A stretch of DNA of 64,000 nucleotides from Pararobbsia silviterrae (GTDB lineage Bacteria; Pseudomonadota; Gammaproteobacteria; Burkholderiales; Burkholderiaceae), in contig NZ_RBZU01000016.1 of assembly GCF_003628125.1 (NCBI RefSeq), positions 1-64,000 of the forward strand, written 5' to 3'. The position numbers and the translations under genes are program-made. Position 1 is the stretch's first letter, and every line of letters starts with the position of its first letter. The notes below the pieces were generated by a model that had not been told where the DNA came from, did no database searches, and was given only the letters and a program-made list of their open reading frames with translations. Shown piece after piece: positions 28,052-38,650 of this stretch.

Positions 28052-30688
28052 TCAGTGCCGGCGGAACAAGTTCATGATGTCCTGCTTCTCGGTCGGGGTG
28101 ACCGATTCGGGCGTCGGCGGTGGCGCCGACGGGTAAGCGGCGGGCGGCGCGGCTTCGCCGGCCGTCAGCGTTGCGCTGGCTCCGCTCGTGCCGTTCGCCA
28201 TGTCGGCGAGCGTCGCCTCGTCGACGCCGAGACTCGCGACAAAGCCGTTCCCCGGCGTCATCGCATCGTAGTAAAGCTCGTTGCCGATCGTCTCGACACC
28301 GGCCGGCATCGGCCACTGATACGGCGGGACGTCCTTGAGCGCGTGCCGCATGTAGTCGATCCAGATCGGCAGCGCGAGGCCGCCGCCCGTTTCCTTGTCG
28401 CCGAGACTGCGCGGCTGGTCGTACCCGATCCAGGCGATCGTCGCGATCGTGTGCTGAAAGCCCGCGAACCATGCGTCTCGCGAATCGTTCGTCGTACCGG
28501 TCTTGCCCGCGAGATCCGTGCGGCCGAGGACGTTGCTGCCCGCGCCCGTGCCGTGCTGAGCGACGGACTTGAGCAGACTCGTCATCACGTACTCGTTGCG
28601 CGGATCGATCGCGCGCGGCGCGTTGCTGCCTGCGACGAGCGGTTTGGCCGACGCGATCATGCGTCCCTGCTGGTCGCTCACTTCGGCGATCAGATACGGA
28701 TTCACGCGATAACCGCCGTTCGCGAACACCGAGTAGGCGCTGGCCATCTGCAACGGTGTGACGAGGCCCGCGCCGAGCGCCATCGGAAGATAGGCCGGAT
28801 GGCGGTCCGCATCGAAGCCGAAGCGCGTGATGTAGTTCTGCGCGTACTTCGGTCCGATGTACTGGAGGATCCGGATCGACACCATGTTCTTCGATTTTTG
28901 GAGCGCGGTGCGCATCGAGATCGGGCCGTCGTAGCCGCCCGCGTAGTTCTTCGGCGCCCAGGGCTCCTGCCCGGGGCCGTTGGGCGGGAAGTAGAGCGGC
29001 GCGTCGTTGACGATCGTCGCGGGGCCGATGCCCTTGTCGAGCGCGGCCGAATAGATGAACGGCTTGAAGCTCGAGCCCGGCTGGCGCCACGCTTGCGTCA
29101 CGTGGTTGAACTTGTTCTTGCGGAAATCGAACCCGCCGACGAGCGCGCGAATCGCGCCGTCTTGCGGCGTGACGGAGATCAACGCCGCCTCGACCTGCGG
29201 CAACTGCGTGATCGCCCAGCTCGCGTCGGGCTTCTGCATGATGCGGATCACCGCACCCGGGCGCATCTTCGGCGTCGCCCCGGCTTTTGCGCCGAGCATG
29301 CCGAGCGCGGGCCGCAAGCCGTCGCCGTTGACCGTGACGATCACGCCGTCGCCGAGCGCGACCTGCAGGGCTTTCGGCGACGCCGCAAGCACGACGCCCG
29401 CGACAAGCTCGCCGTTGTCCGGATGCGCGTCGAGTGCGTCGTCGATCGCCTGATCGCGCTCGGCCGTGTCGTCGCCCGCGACCTCGGGCAGTTTGATATA
29501 GGCTTCCGGCCCGCGGTATCCGTGCCGGCTTTCGTAGGCCATGACGCCGCGCCGAATCGCCTCGTAGGCCGTTTGCTGATCCGCCGAGTCGATCGTCGTC
29601 GTGACGTCGAGGCCCAGCGTGTACGCATCCTCGTGATACTGCGCGACCATCAACTGGCGCACCATTTCGGCGACGTATTCGGCGTGCACCGTGTATTGCG
29701 TGTTCTGCTGAGCGCGCGTGCGAATGGGTTCGCGCACCGCGTCGTCGTATTGCGCCTGCGTGATGAACCCGAGATCGAGCATGCGTTTGAGGATGTACGC
29801 CTGCCGGATTTTCGCGCGCTCGGGATTCACGATCGGGTTGTAGGCGGACGGCGCCTTGGGCAGCCCCGCGAGCATCGCGGCCTGCGCGAGCGACACGTCG
29901 CGCAGGTCCTTGCCGAAGTAGACGCGCGAGGCGGCGGCGAATCCGTATGCTCGCTGCCCGAGATAGATCTGGTTCATATACAACTCGAGGATCTGATCTT
30001 TCGACAGGGCGGCCTCGATCTTGTACGCGAGCAGCATCTCGTAGATCTTGCGCGTATAGGTTTTTTCGCTCGACAGGAAGAAGTTACGCGCGACCTGCAT
30101 CGTGATCGTGCTCGCGCCCTGGGCGCTCTCGCCCTTCGTGAAGTTCGCCATGCCCGCGCGCAATACGCCCTGGATGTCGACGCCGCCGTGCTCGTAATAG
30201 CGCGCGTCTTCGATCGCGAGCACCGCGTGTTTGACGTTGTCGGGAATTTGCTTGAGCGGCATGAAGCGCCGGCGCTCTTCGCCGAATTCGCCGATCTGCA
30301 CGTGGTCGGCCGTAAAGATGCGCAGCGGCTCCTTCGGGTGGTAGGCCGTGATCGCGTCGAGCGAGGGCAGATTCGGCGCCATGACGATCAACGCGAACAC
30401 GCCGGCGAGGACGGGGACGGCCACGAGCCCGACGAGCAGCGCAGCGAGGGCAATCAGGATCCGCGCGGGCCACGAACGTTTGCGCGGCTTCTTGGGGGAG
30501 GGCGGGGCGGCGCCCGACGCGCTCGGCGGGGCGTCGTGTTCCGACGCGGATTCCACGGACATCGGCGCCCGATTCGCCTCCCGGCGCACGCTCGCGTGTT
30601 CGTCAGGCGTCCCCGGCCGATGTTCGGCGCCGTGGGGGCGATCTGGATCACGCGGGGAGGCGGGATCGGGCGAGTCGTGAGGGTCCAT
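28052..30688 (-). CDS. mrcA: Penicillin-binding protein 1A
   Basis: 878 residues. Bifunctional peptidoglycan synthase: short cytoplasmic N-terminus, one membrane segment (about 75-105), glycosyltransferase domain with EDARYYEHGGVD and GASTITMQVARNFFLS, an OB-like insertion, and a transpeptidase domain with SSFK (active serine in QPGSSFKPF), SKN and KTGT. The start at 30688 gives an unusually long acidic/proline-rich cytoplasmic tail of about 70 residues without a clear ribosome binding site; an in-frame ATG 42 codons later, with GGAGG 14 bases upstream, is an alternative. Divergent from pilM, as in other proteobacteria. Confidence 0.96.
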   Translation of the reverse strand: MDPHDSPDPASPRDPDRPHGAEHRPGTPDEHASVRREANRAPMSVESASEHDAPPSASGAAPPSPKKPRKRSWPARILIALAALLVGLVAVPVLAGVFALIVMAPNLPSLDAITAYHPKEPLRIFTADHVQIGEFGEERRRFMPLKQIPDNVKHAVLAIEDARYYEHGGVDIQGVLRAGMANFTKGESAQGASTITMQVARNFFLSSEKTYTRKIYEMLLAYKIEAALSKDQILELYMNQIYLGQRAYGFAAASRVYFGKDLRDVSLAQAAMLAGLPKAPSAYNPIVNPERAKIRQAYILKRMLDLGFITQAQYDDAVREPIRTRAQQNTQYTVHAEYVAEMVRQLMVAQYHEDAYTLGLDVTTTIDSADQQTAYEAIRRGVMAYESRHGYRGPEAYIKLPEVAGDDTAERDQAIDDALDAHPDNGELVAGVVLAASPKALQVALGDGVIVTVNGDGLRPALGMLGAKAGATPKMRPGAVIRIMQKPDASWAITQLPQVEAALISVTPQDGAIRALVGGFDFRKNKFNHVTQAWRQPGSSFKPFIYSAALDKGIGPATIVNDAPLYFPPNGPGQEPWAPKNYAGGYDGPISMRTALQKSKNMVSIRILQYIGPKYAQNYITRFGFDADRHPAYLPMALGAGLVTPLQMASAYSVFANGGYRVNPYLIAEVSDQQGRMIASAKPLVAGSNAPRAIDPRNEYVMTSLLKSVAQHGTGAGSNVLGRTDLAGKTGTTNDSRDAWFAGFQHTIATIAWIGYDQPRSLGDKETGGGLALPIWIDYMRHALKDVPPYQWPMPAGVETIGNELYYDAMTPGNGFVASLGVDEATLADMANGTSGASATLTAGEAAPPAAYPSAPPPTPESVTPTEKQDIMNLFRRH

Positions 30689-30987
30689 GGAGAACGGGAG
30701 GCGCGAAACCCGGCAATTAGAGGGGTGACCTTACAACATCCTTTCTCGGTTTTCGTTTCTCTTTTTTGCGGCGCATGTCGCACGTCCATGTCCGTGCAAG
30801 TGTCGCTCAAGCTCATGCTTTGAGCACATCGGCGCGTCGTCGGTTCGACGCGTGCCCATCTGTTGGCCGAACGGCTGAATGTTCGCGACGGGCCTCGATC
30901 GACACAATGGTTCGCAACGGATCGCCACGCAAATCGCGTGCCGTTGCGCCGCTCGGCTCGAGCGGCGCCATTCACCGGGAGAAAGGC
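30689..30987. other. Divergent gap between mrcA and pilM
   Basis: 299 bases with no gene. It must hold promoters for both directions, but none is convincing. A 7-bp hairpin (30833-30839 with 30846-30852) and a T-rich stretch near 30750-30770 are visible. Confidence 0.4.
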
Positions 30988-31983
30988 ATGCGCATCGGGT
31001 TCAATGGGCCGCCGCTCAACTATGCGGCGGGGATCGAGATCGACGCGGGATCGATCCGCGCGGTCGTACTCGGGCACGGACGCTCCGACGATCACGCATC
31101 GCCGTGGCTGCGGGTCGTGCGCGCAAGTCATGTGTCGATCCCCGACGGTGCGATGTCGGGCACCGATATCCTCGAACCGCGCGCGGTCGCGCGTGCGATC
31201 GTCGACGCGTTCGGCGGCGCCGATCAGCTCACGCGGTGGTCGAACGCGCATCTGACGCTCGGCTTGCCGCCGTGCGCGGTGTTGATTCGTTCGGTTGCGC
31301 TATCGGATTTGACGCGACACCCGTGGATCGATGACGTCTGCGGCGGCAGGCAGGTGCGATGCGGGCGTGAACTGGGTCTCGACTGGTTCGAGGAGCGCGT
31401 GTTGCGCGAAGCGGAATGCGTGATGTCGCTCGATCGCGACGCGCTCTGCGTCGACTGGTTTCGCTGCGTCGCGACCGACGGCAGCGAACACGCGACGATC
31501 ATCGCGACGACGCGTCAGCATGTCGAATCGCGCGTCGAAGCGGCCGCGCTTTCCGGACTGCGTGTCGCGATCGTCGACGGCAATGCCGAAGCGGCGCTGC
31601 GCGCATGCCGGTTCTGGGTCCAGCGGCGCAGTGCGGCCGAGACGACCTATGCCGTGATCTGGGGCGGCGCGGCGCACGTGCGCATCTGGTGCGTGCATGA
31701 CCAGGCTGTCGAGATGGCGCTCGACGGCGAGACGGACGCGCATTTGCAGCGGCTCGCGTGCTGGGCGCGCGAGCGCAAGCCGGGCGTGATCGTCGTGGCG
31801 CTCGACGACGCGGCGTGCGCGCGGAGCCGGTTCGCGACATCCGGCGTGGCGAGCGAGATCGGTTGCGAGACCGACCGCTTCAGTCTCGGGCAGTGCTGCG
31901 CTGGCCTCGAGCCTCAGACGCCCGCGCTTCGCGCGAATGGATACGCGGTCGCATTCGGACTCGCGCTGCGAGGGATCCAATGA
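30988..31983 (+). CDS. pilM: Type IV pilus assembly protein PilM (divergent)
   Basis: 331 residues from the ATG at 30988, preceded by GGGAGAAAGG. The N-terminus AAGIEIDAGSIRAVVLG fits the first phosphate-binding strand of the actin-like fold of PilM, and LTLGLPPCAVLIRSVAL and AIVDGNAEAALRACRF occupy the expected places. PilM is cytoplasmic and binds the PilN N-terminus. It is strongly diverged; the main support is its place between mrcA and a pilN-like gene, followed by pilO/P, pilQ, aroK and aroB. Its TGA overlaps the next ATG. Confidence 0.78.
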   Translation: MRIGFNGPPLNYAAGIEIDAGSIRAVVLGHGRSDDHASPWLRVVRASHVSIPDGAMSGTDILEPRAVARAIVDAFGGADQLTRWSNAHLTLGLPPCAVLIRSVALSDLTRHPWIDDVCGGRQVRCGRELGLDWFEERVLREAECVMSLDRDALCVDWFRCVATDGSEHATIIATTRQHVESRVEAAALSGLRVAIVDGNAEAALRACRFWVQRRSAAETTYAVIWGGAAHVRIWCVHDQAVEMALDGETDAHLQRLACWARERKPGVIVVALDDAACARSRFATSGVASEIGCETDRFSLGQCCAGLEPQTPALRANGYAVAFGLALRGIQ

Positions 31984-32612
31984 CGGCGTCGACCGATATC
32001 AATCTGATGCCATGCCGAATGCGGCGCGTCGAGCGCCGTCGACGTGCGATGGTATGCGAATGGATGCTCGCGGGTGCGCTCGGCGTGCTGGGTGCGTGGA
32101 TCGCGCAGCAGGCTGCGCGTGCGAGCGACGTTCAGGCCGTGAGCGAAAGCGAGCATGATCGGCGTCGTGGTCGCGGGGACGCTGCGCGCGTCGAGATCGC
32201 GAGCCGCGGCGATGCTTCGGTGAATCCGCGCGCGCAGGCGAGCTCGGACATCGAGGACAACGCGAGGCTCGATGAGCCGGCACCGCCTGATCCGATCGTT
32301 GTGCGCCTCGAATCGCTCGCACGGCTCGCCACGGTCCATCCGCCGATCGCACTGGACGCCGTGACGTTCGACGCCGAAGGATTCGACGTGCGGGGCACGG
32401 CCCGCAGTACGCGGGATCTCGCGCAATGGATGGCGGCACTGGATCGAGACGAGCGGTTCGCCTCGACCCTTATCGGTACGGCGGAACGCGATGCCGAACG
32501 CGTGCGCTTTCGCGCGCATGCGAATCGTCGCGCCGACGACGTGCGATCGCTGGACGCCGTGTCGGGCGAACGGGCATCGAGCGAGTCCGATGGGTCGGGA
32601 GCGCACACGTGA
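31980..32612 (+). CDS. pilN: Type IV pilus protein PilN (divergent)
   Basis: 210 residues. The N-terminal motif DINLMPCRMRRVERRRRAM matches the PilN signature INLLP near the N-terminus that binds PilM; one membrane segment follows (about 26-44), then a periplasmic domain with a PPIALDAVTFDAEGFDVRG strand as in PilN. ATG overlaps the pilM stop (ATGA) and its own stop overlaps the next GTG (GTGA). It is unusually rich in Arg, Ala and Asp. Confidence 0.75.
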   Translation: MTASTDINLMPCRMRRVERRRRAMVCEWMLAGALGVLGAWIAQQAARASDVQAVSESEHDRRRGRGDAARVEIASRGDASVNPRAQASSDIEDNARLDEPAPPDPIVVRLESLARLATVHPPIALDAVTFDAEGFDVRGTARSTRDLAQWMAALDRDERFASTLIGTAERDAERVRFRAHANRRADDVRSLDAVSGERASSESDGSGAHT

Positions 32613-33823
32613 ACGTCCCGACGCGCGCGATCGAACGATGGCGACACGCGCGGACGTCGCTTCGTGAGCCGATTCATTGGTGGGGTTGGCGCAGGCGATT
32701 CGTGGTCGGCGCATGCGCATTCGGAATCGCGTTCTGGATCGGGTACGGTCTGCTGTTCCCCCGAACATTCGGCGAGATCGACGTGTCGGGAGCTTCGACT
32801 GCTTCGATGCGTACCGATGCGAGCGACATATCGACGGAGTCGGCGGCGGCGGGTCGCGGGGCCGATCGTGAGGCGTCGCGGCGGCGTGTGACGCCGCGCG
32901 CATCTGGCGCGCATGTCGACTTGCATACGAGCGCTCCAGGTATGGATTCGGATCGGCACGGCGACGACACCGGCGTGCTCGCCGCACAGGCGGAACGCGC
33001 AGGCTTGATCGTCGATCGGATCGAGCGTCCGGCGACCGGTTCGCATCGCACGTTATCCATCGCGGCGCACGGCGGGTTCGCCGCGGCGCGCGCGTGGATC
33101 GCGGACGTGAATCGGAGCGGCGTCCCTTTCGCGCTTGAGCGTCTGGAGATCGTGCGCGTGCGGCGTGCAGCCGGCGAACGGCACGTGTCGAGCGTGCCGG
33201 ATGCGACGATCCATGCGCTTCGTCCCGAACGTGTGCTCGATGAAGCCGATCCGCATGCGCGGGCGAGACGCGCAGCGAGAGACGACGCGGCGGTCACGAT
33301 TTCCGCGGAATTTGGCGTGGTCGATCCCGATGTCGCGCGTGCGCGAACGGCGGCCTCACATGTTGCGATGGACAGCGCCGTCGCCGACGACAGGCGTGCG
33401 GCGTTTTGGATCGATGATCCGTTTGACCGAAGCCGATTTGCGGATGTCCGCGTGGCCGGGCGGATCCGCGGCGCCACGCGATCGGTCTCGCTCGTGCTGA
33501 GCGGCGAAGACGCGCGCATTCCGGTGGCGGATGCCATGGATACGGCTTTGGCGTCGACGTCCGATTGGGCATCGAGTCCGTCTTCGGCGCTGAACCCAGC
33601 TTCGGGGCAAGCTCCGGCTCCGACGTCGCCGCTCGCTTCGGTCACGAATTGGGATTCGGCTTCTGCTTCGGAATGGCTTCAGGGGCCCGTTTCGATGCCG
33701 GCTGCGCCGGCGCCGTCGTCGCCATCCCCCGCTCCTTCGCCGCCGTGCGGTTCGGACGATGATGCGCGTTGTGCTTTGAACCCCGCCGACGTAGCGTCGC
33801 GCGGCGACGCGCAGGGGGCATGA
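32609..33823 (+). CDS. PilO-PilP fusion-like pilus assembly protein
   Basis: 404 residues from a GTG whose last two bases begin the pilN stop. One membrane segment (about 30-50, FVVGACAFGIAFWIGYGLL), a Ser/Asp-rich linker, then a PilO-like core with LAAQAERAGLIVDRIERP and AARAWIADVNRSGVPFALE. A later segment (about 285-340) with WIDDPFDRSRFADVRVAGRI then LVLSGEDARIPVADAM resembles the PilP pattern of DPF plus a core strand ending in a short beta module. It ends in a Pro/Ser/Ala-rich tail. No separate pilP is present before pilQ, so a fusion is the simplest reading. Confidence 0.6.
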   Translation: MNVPTRAIERWRHARTSLREPIHWWGWRRRFVVGACAFGIAFWIGYGLLFPRTFGEIDVSGASTASMRTDASDISTESAAAGRGADREASRRRVTPRASGAHVDLHTSAPGMDSDRHGDDTGVLAAQAERAGLIVDRIERPATGSHRTLSIAAHGGFAAARAWIADVNRSGVPFALERLEIVRVRRAAGERHVSSVPDATIHALRPERVLDEADPHARARRAARDDAAVTISAEFGVVDPDVARARTAASHVAMDSAVADDRRAAFWIDDPFDRSRFADVRVAGRIRGATRSVSLVLSGEDARIPVADAMDTALASTSDWASSPSSALNPASGQAPAPTSPLASVTNWDSASASEWLQGPVSMPAAPAPSSPSPAPSPPCGSDDDARCALNPADVASRGDAQGA

Positions 33824-35666
33824 TGAGCGTGCATTCGGGGCCTAGCGCTCGGTATGCGGCGGATCTCGCGAGCCGTGCGCGCGCAGCCAGGCGCGTCGCG
33901 TTCGCGATGTCCGCGCGCACGAGGCGATGGATGGCCTCGGGAGGGCGGCACGCGCCGATGGTCGCGATCCTCGCGCATCTTTTGGCCGCGTATGGGGTGG
34001 CCTTCGCGTCACCGCCGATCGCGGCGGCCGCGGCGCCGAGCGATTCGATCGCCGCCCCGCCCACGCCCTTCGCGATGCCGGGCCCGGTCGCCGTCCGGCC
34101 GCCACTGCCCGCCACGCGGACGCCGGACACGTACGCCGCCGAGACGCGCGGCACGAAGGTCGAGGTCGACGCCGCGCTGCCCGACCCGGGCATCCTGAGC
34201 CTCGATTTCGACGCGGCGCCGCTCGCTCAGGTCATCAAGGTCTTCGCCGATTTTGCCGGCGTCAACATCGTGTTGGCCGACACCGTGCGCGGCACGGTGA
34301 CCCTTCATCTGCAGCACGTCGGATGGCGTCACGCCTTCGAGGCGCTGCTCGACGCGCACGGACTCGTCGCGCGGCGACATGGTCCGATTCTCTGGTTGCT
34401 CCCGGCCGACCAGATCGCGAGCCGCGAACGCCGATCCGCCGATTCCGAGATGCATCTGGCGCTCGCCGAAGCGCTCGGCACCGACGCCTACGAACTGCAC
34501 TACCTCGGCGCCGACGCGGCCCGCCAATTGATCGCGGGGGCGGGCAACGCACGCCTGCTCTCGCGGCGCGGCGCGGCGCGGCAAGCGCCGACGCGCGGAC
34601 GAACCAGCTTTTCGTGAACGATACGGTCTCCAGTCTCGCGAGAATTCGCGAGGTCATCGAACGCGCCGACCGCCCGACGCGCCAAGTGCTGATCGAAGCG
34701 CGCATCGTCGAGGCCGAAGACGGCTTCGGGCACCAGCTCGGCGCGCGCCTGTCGCTGCTGGGCGCCGGCACGACGATCGGCGCCGCCGCCCATGCCGCAG
34801 CCAATGGCGAACCGGCGACGGTGTTCGCCTCAGGGCCGCAATCGCTTGAGCCGGGATCGTTCCACGCCGCGCGCGGACGTCGTTCGAGCTCATCACCGAG
34901 TTCCGGCGCCGCCGGGGCGGACGGCCGTGAAGCGGGTGGGGGCTCGGATGTGCCCGAGGCGATCGTCGGCGCCGTCGGCACCTTGTACAGCCTGCCGGCC
35001 GGCGCGCTTGCGGGCTTCGGTGCGGCGGGCGCGGGCCTCGCGCTGCTGTCGGTCGGCGCGCAGCGCATTCTGGCGCTCGAACTCAGCGCGCTCGAGGCCG
35101 ACGGGCGCGGACGCATCGTGTCGAGCCCGCGCATCGTGACGTCCGATCGCATCAAGGCGGTCATCGAGCAGGGTACCGAGCTTCCCTATCAGGCCGTCAA
35201 CGGCGAAAAGGTGTCGGGCGTCCAGTTTCGGCGCGCCGGGCTCAAGCTCGAGGTCACACCGCAGATCACCCCGATCGGACACGTCATGCTCGACCTCGAT
35301 ATCACGAAGGACACCGTGGGCGCGCAAACCCTGTCGGGCCCCGCGATCAACACGAAACACGTGCGCACCCAGGTGCAGGTCGAAAATGGCGGCACGGTGG
35401 CGATCGGCGGCATCTATATCCAGGATGAGCGCGACGACACCGTCGGCATCCCGGGTTTGGGCACGCTTCCCGTCATCGGCGCGTTATTTCGCCGACATGC
35501 GACGAGCCGGACGAAAAGTGAATTGATCGTTTTTATTACCCCGAATGTCGTCGCAGGCCCGCCGGACGGGCCGCAGGCGCATCCGGTGACCGGCTCGCCC
35601 ACGCGCCTCCAGGATGCCGCGGGCTCGACAAAACCGGCAGATTCCTCTTTAATTCCGCCGACTTGA
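33820..35666 (+). pseudogene. pilQ: Type IV pilus secretin PilQ, interrupted by a frameshift at a 5-bp repeat
   Basis: The first part (33820-34617) encodes a signal segment, the secretin short domain (ILSLDFDAAPLAQVIKVFAD ... GVNIVLADTVRGTVTLHLQ, about residues 125-190) and then ends in a stop. The rest continues in another frame from about 34583 to 35666: NQLFVNDTVSSLARIREVIE, RQVLIEARIVEA, and the secretin core with SSPRIVTSD, GTELPYQ and GGTVAIGGIYI ... PGLGTLPVIGALF. The switch falls at four copies of GCGGC (34563-34582). Removing one copy joins the two parts exactly. The gene may be phase-variable (off here), a fixed pseudogene, or the result of a sequencing error. PilQ would form the outer-membrane pilus pore. 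The ATG overlaps the stop of the preceding gene. Confidence 0.82.
34563..34582 (+). repeat. Four tandem copies of a 5-bp unit in pilQ
   Basis: GCGGC repeated four times without a mismatch, precisely where the pilQ frame is lost. Since five is not a multiple of three, each copy gained or lost shifts the frame; three copies (or six) put both halves in one frame. Confidence 0.95.
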
Positions 35667-35687
35667 ATGTAATTTGCGAGGCATATC

Positions 35688-36245
35688 TTGGAAGACCCCA
35701 AGGCCCGCGCCAATGTGTTCTTCATCGGGCTGATGGGTGCGGGGAAAACGACAGTGGGGCGCGCGGTCGCGAAACGGCTCGATCGGCCGTTCTACGACTC
35801 CGATCATGAAATCGAGGCGCGTACGGGCGTCAAGATCCCGTTTATTTTCGAACGCGAAGGCGAAGCGGGCTTTCGTGCGCGCGAATCGCTCGTGCTCGAT
35901 GAATTGACGCAACGTGACGGGATCGTTCTCGCAACGGGCGGCGGCGCCGTGCTCGCGCCGCATAATCGCTCGTGGCTGAACCAGCGGGGGCTCGTGATCT
36001 ACCTGCGCGCGCATCCGCACGACCTCTGGCTTCGTACGCGGCGCGACAAGAACCGTCCGCTGCTTCAGACCGATGACCCGCGCGCGCGTCTCGAATCGCT
36101 TTATACGGTTCGCGACCCGCTTTACCGCGAGTGCGCGCATTACACGATCGAGACGGGCCGGCCGTCGGTCAACGCCCTCGTCAACATGGTGCTCATGCAA
36201 CTCGAAGTCGCGGGAATGACGATTCCGCCGGCCGCGTTGACCTGA
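35688..36245 (+). CDS. aroK: Shikimate kinase
   Basis: 185 residues from a TTG start, with GCGAGG 6 bases upstream; no better start lies near. P-loop [11 protein letters not shown] (Gly14-Lys20), [11 protein letters not shown], the FRARES and LATGGGAV shikimate-binding motifs are present. Phosphorylates shikimate in aromatic amino acid synthesis. Lies 21 bases after pilQ and before aroB, a conserved gene order. Confidence 0.96.
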   Translation: MEDPKARANVFFIGLMGAGKTTVGRAVAKRLDRPFYDSDHEIEARTGVKIPFIFEREGEAGFRARESLVLDELTQRDGIVLATGGGAVLAPHNRSWLNQRGLVIYLRAHPHDLWLRTRRDKNRPLLQTDDPRARLESLYTVRDPLYRECAHYTIETGRPSVNALVNMVLMQLEVAGMTIPPAALT

Positions 36246-36328
36246 GCGATTCGAGCGCCGCGCACGCCGCGGCGTCGCGGCTGCGCGCTGTCATCTGGAG
36301 TGCGCGCCGAGTGCGTCATAATGTCGCC

Positions 36329-37405
36329 ATGATTACCGTTACCGTCGACCTCGGCCAGCGCGCCTACCCGATCCATATCGGCCCCGCCCTCATCGATCGC
36401 ACCGATCTGTTCGAGCCGCACGTGCGCGGCAAGACGGTCGCCATCGTCACGAACGAGACCGTCGAGCCGCTTTATGCCGCTCGACTCGAAGCGACGCTGG
36501 CGCCGCTCGGGAAAACGATCATCCGGATCGTGCTGCCCGATGGCGAAGCGCACAAGAACTGGGAAACGCTGAACCGGATCTTCGATCGGCTGCTCGCCGA
36601 ACGCGCCGATCGCAAAACCACGCTGATCGCGCTCGGCGGCGGCGTCATCGGCGATATGACGGGCTTTGCCGCAGCGTCGTATATGCGCGGCATTCCGTTT
36701 ATCCAGGTCCCGACGACGCTGCTCGCGCAGGTCGATTCGTCCGTGGGCGGAAAAACGGGGATCAATCATCCGCTCGGCAAGAACATGATCGGCGCGTTCT
36801 ATCAGCCGCAGGCGGTGATCGCCGATTCGGCGGTTCTGCGCTCGCTGCCGCCGCGCGAGCTGGCGGCCGGGATCGCGGAAGTCATCAAGACCGCGGCGAT
36901 CGCCGACCATGCGTTCTTCAGCTGGGTCGAGTCGAATATCGAAGCCTTGTCGAATTACGATCAGGCTGCGCTCGCGGTCGCGGTTCGGCGCTCGTGCGAG
37001 GTCAAGGCCAAGGTGGTCGGCGAAGACGAACGTGAGGGCGGCATCCGCGCGATTCTCAATTTCGGCCATACGTTCGGCCACGCGATCGAAGCGGGTCTCG
37101 GTTACGGCGAATGGCTGCACGGCGAAGCCGTCGGCTGCGGCATGGTCATGGCCGCGGATCTCTCGGCGCGGCTCGGCCTGCTGAGCGAGGCGTCGCGCGA
37201 GCGGATCGTCAACGTCACGCGCGGCGCGAAGCTGCCGGTGCGCGCGCCCGCGCTCGGCGAGGAGCGTTATATCGATCTCATGCGCGTCGACAAGAAAGCC
37301 GAGGGCGGCGAGATCAAATTCATCCTGCTCAAGAAGATCGGCGAAGCGGTGATCACCGGGGTGCCCGAAGCGGAGCTGCGCGCGACGCTCGCCGCTTCGA
37401 TCTAG
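36329..37405 (+). CDS. aroB: 3-dehydroquinate synthase
   Basis: 358 residues. Second step of the shikimate pathway, NAD- and metal-dependent. [36 protein letters not shown] and the metal ligands in [12 protein letters not shown] are conserved. The ATG at 36329 gives the typical [15 protein letters not shown] start; the open frame upstream overlaps aroK. An ACGCG-rich 83-base gap separates it from aroK. Confidence 0.97.
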   Translation: MITVTVDLGQRAYPIHIGPALIDRTDLFEPHVRGKTVAIVTNETVEPLYAARLEATLAPLGKTIIRIVLPDGEAHKNWETLNRIFDRLLAERADRKTTLIALGGGVIGDMTGFAAASYMRGIPFIQVPTTLLAQVDSSVGGKTGINHPLGKNMIGAFYQPQAVIADSAVLRSLPPRELAAGIAEVIKTAAIADHAFFSWVESNIEALSNYDQAALAVAVRRSCEVKAKVVGEDEREGGIRAILNFGHTFGHAIEAGLGYGEWLHGEAVGCGMVMAADLSARLGLLSEASRERIVNVTRGAKLPVRAPALGEERYIDLMRVDKKAEGGEIKFILLKKIGEAVITGVPEAELRATLAASI

Positions 37406-37468
37406 GTCCGTCCGCGGCGCGTGGGCGATGCAAACGCGTCATCGGACACTCGACACAAGGGGGCGGTA

Positions 37469-38650
37469 GTGGCGGTAGTCGATAGTTCCGCGGAGCCGCA
37501 GACGCGGCGCGATCCCTCCCTCGACTGGGAGGCGCACCTCGCGCCCTACGCGGCGCGCTCGGCGACGTCGCGTGGTCGCCGATTCCCCGAGCCGAAGCCG
37601 GCCGCGCGCACCGAGTTTCAGCGCGACCGCGATCGGATCATTCATTCGACCGCATTCCGCCGCCTCGAATACAAGACCCAGGTCTTCGTCAATCACGAGG
37701 GCGACCTGTTCCGCACACGGCTCACGCACAGCCTCGAAGTCGCGCAAATCGCACGGTCGGTCGCGCGCAATCTGTGTCTCAACGAAGATCTCGTCGAAGC
37801 GATCTCGCTCGCGCACGATCTCGGCCATACGCCGTTCGGCCATGCGGGACAGGATGCGTTGAATGCGTGCATGCGCGAGCATGGCGGGTTCGAACACAAT
37901 CTGCAGAGCCTCGCGGTCGTCGACGAACTCGAGGAGCACTACGGCGCGTTCGACGGCCTGAATCTGTGCTTCGAAACGCGCGAGGGCATTCTCAAGCATT
38001 GCTCGCGCGAGAACGCGGCGCGGCTTGGCGAACTCGGCGAACGGTTCCTGCACGGACGACAGCCTTCGCTCGAAGCGCAGATCGCGAATCTCGCCGACGA
38101 GGTCGCCTACAACAACCACGATCTCGACGACGGCTTGCGTTCCGGTCTGCTCGAACTCGACCAACTCGACGAACTCGAGATCTGGCGCGTCCATCATCGC
38201 GCCACGCTTGCGGCTTTTCCGCAGATCACGGGGCGCCGGATGATCCATGAAACGATCCGGCGCATGATCAACGCGCTCGTCGTCGATCTGATCGACGCGA
38301 CCGCGGCCCGTATCGACGCATGTGGGCCCGTGAGCATCGACGACGTGCGCAATGCGCCGTTGCTTGTCAAACATGGTCCCGAGATCGCGGCGCAGGCGCT
38401 TGAACTCAAGCGCTTCCTGTTCAGAAATCTCTATCGTCATTACCGCGTGATGCGGATGGCGAGCAAGGCCGGCCGCATCATCGAGAGCCTGTTCAACGCG
38501 TTCGCCGCCGACAAGCGGCTGTTGCCGTCGCCTTATCAGGCCGAGGATCCCGCGCAGCAACCGAGGCGGATCGCGCACTATATCGCGGGCATGACGGACC
38601 GCTACGCGATGAAGGAATACCGGCGCTTGTTCGTGGTCGACGAAACGTGA
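37469..38650 (+). CDS. dgt: Deoxyguanosinetriphosphate triphosphohydrolase-like protein
   Basis: 393 residues from a GTG with AAGGGGGC upstream (a GTG at 37421 would add 16 residues but lacks a binding site). HD-domain motifs are complete: [20 protein letters not shown], the HD pair in [15 protein letters not shown] and EHNLQSLAV. Such enzymes hydrolyse dNTPs to deoxynucleosides and triphosphate. Follows aroB as in other Burkholderiaceae. Its stop codon lies in a sequence that recurs, 15 of 18 bases identical, at the start of the next gene. Confidence 0.94.
   Translation: MAVVDSSAEPQTRRDPSLDWEAHLAPYAARSATSRGRRFPEPKPAARTEFQRDRDRIIHSTAFRRLEYKTQVFVNHEGDLFRTRLTHSLEVAQIARSVARNLCLNEDLVEAISLAHDLGHTPFGHAGQDALNACMREHGGFEHNLQSLAVVDELEEHYGAFDGLNLCFETREGILKHCSRENAARLGELGERFLHGRQPSLEAQIANLADEVAYNNHDLDDGLRSGLLELDQLDELEIWRVHHRATLAAFPQITGRRMIHETIRRMINALVVDLIDATAARIDACGPVSIDDVRNAPLLVKHGPEIAAQALELKRFLFRNLYRHYRVMRMASKAGRIIESLFNAFAADKRLLPSPYQAEDPAQQPRRIAHYIAGMTDRYAMKEYRRLFVVDET

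Noticed and set aside
28055-30823. A 922-codon open frame on the + strand opposite mrcA
   Set aside because: It is antisense to a clear penicillin-binding protein, with composition typical of a shadow frame and no recognisable domain.
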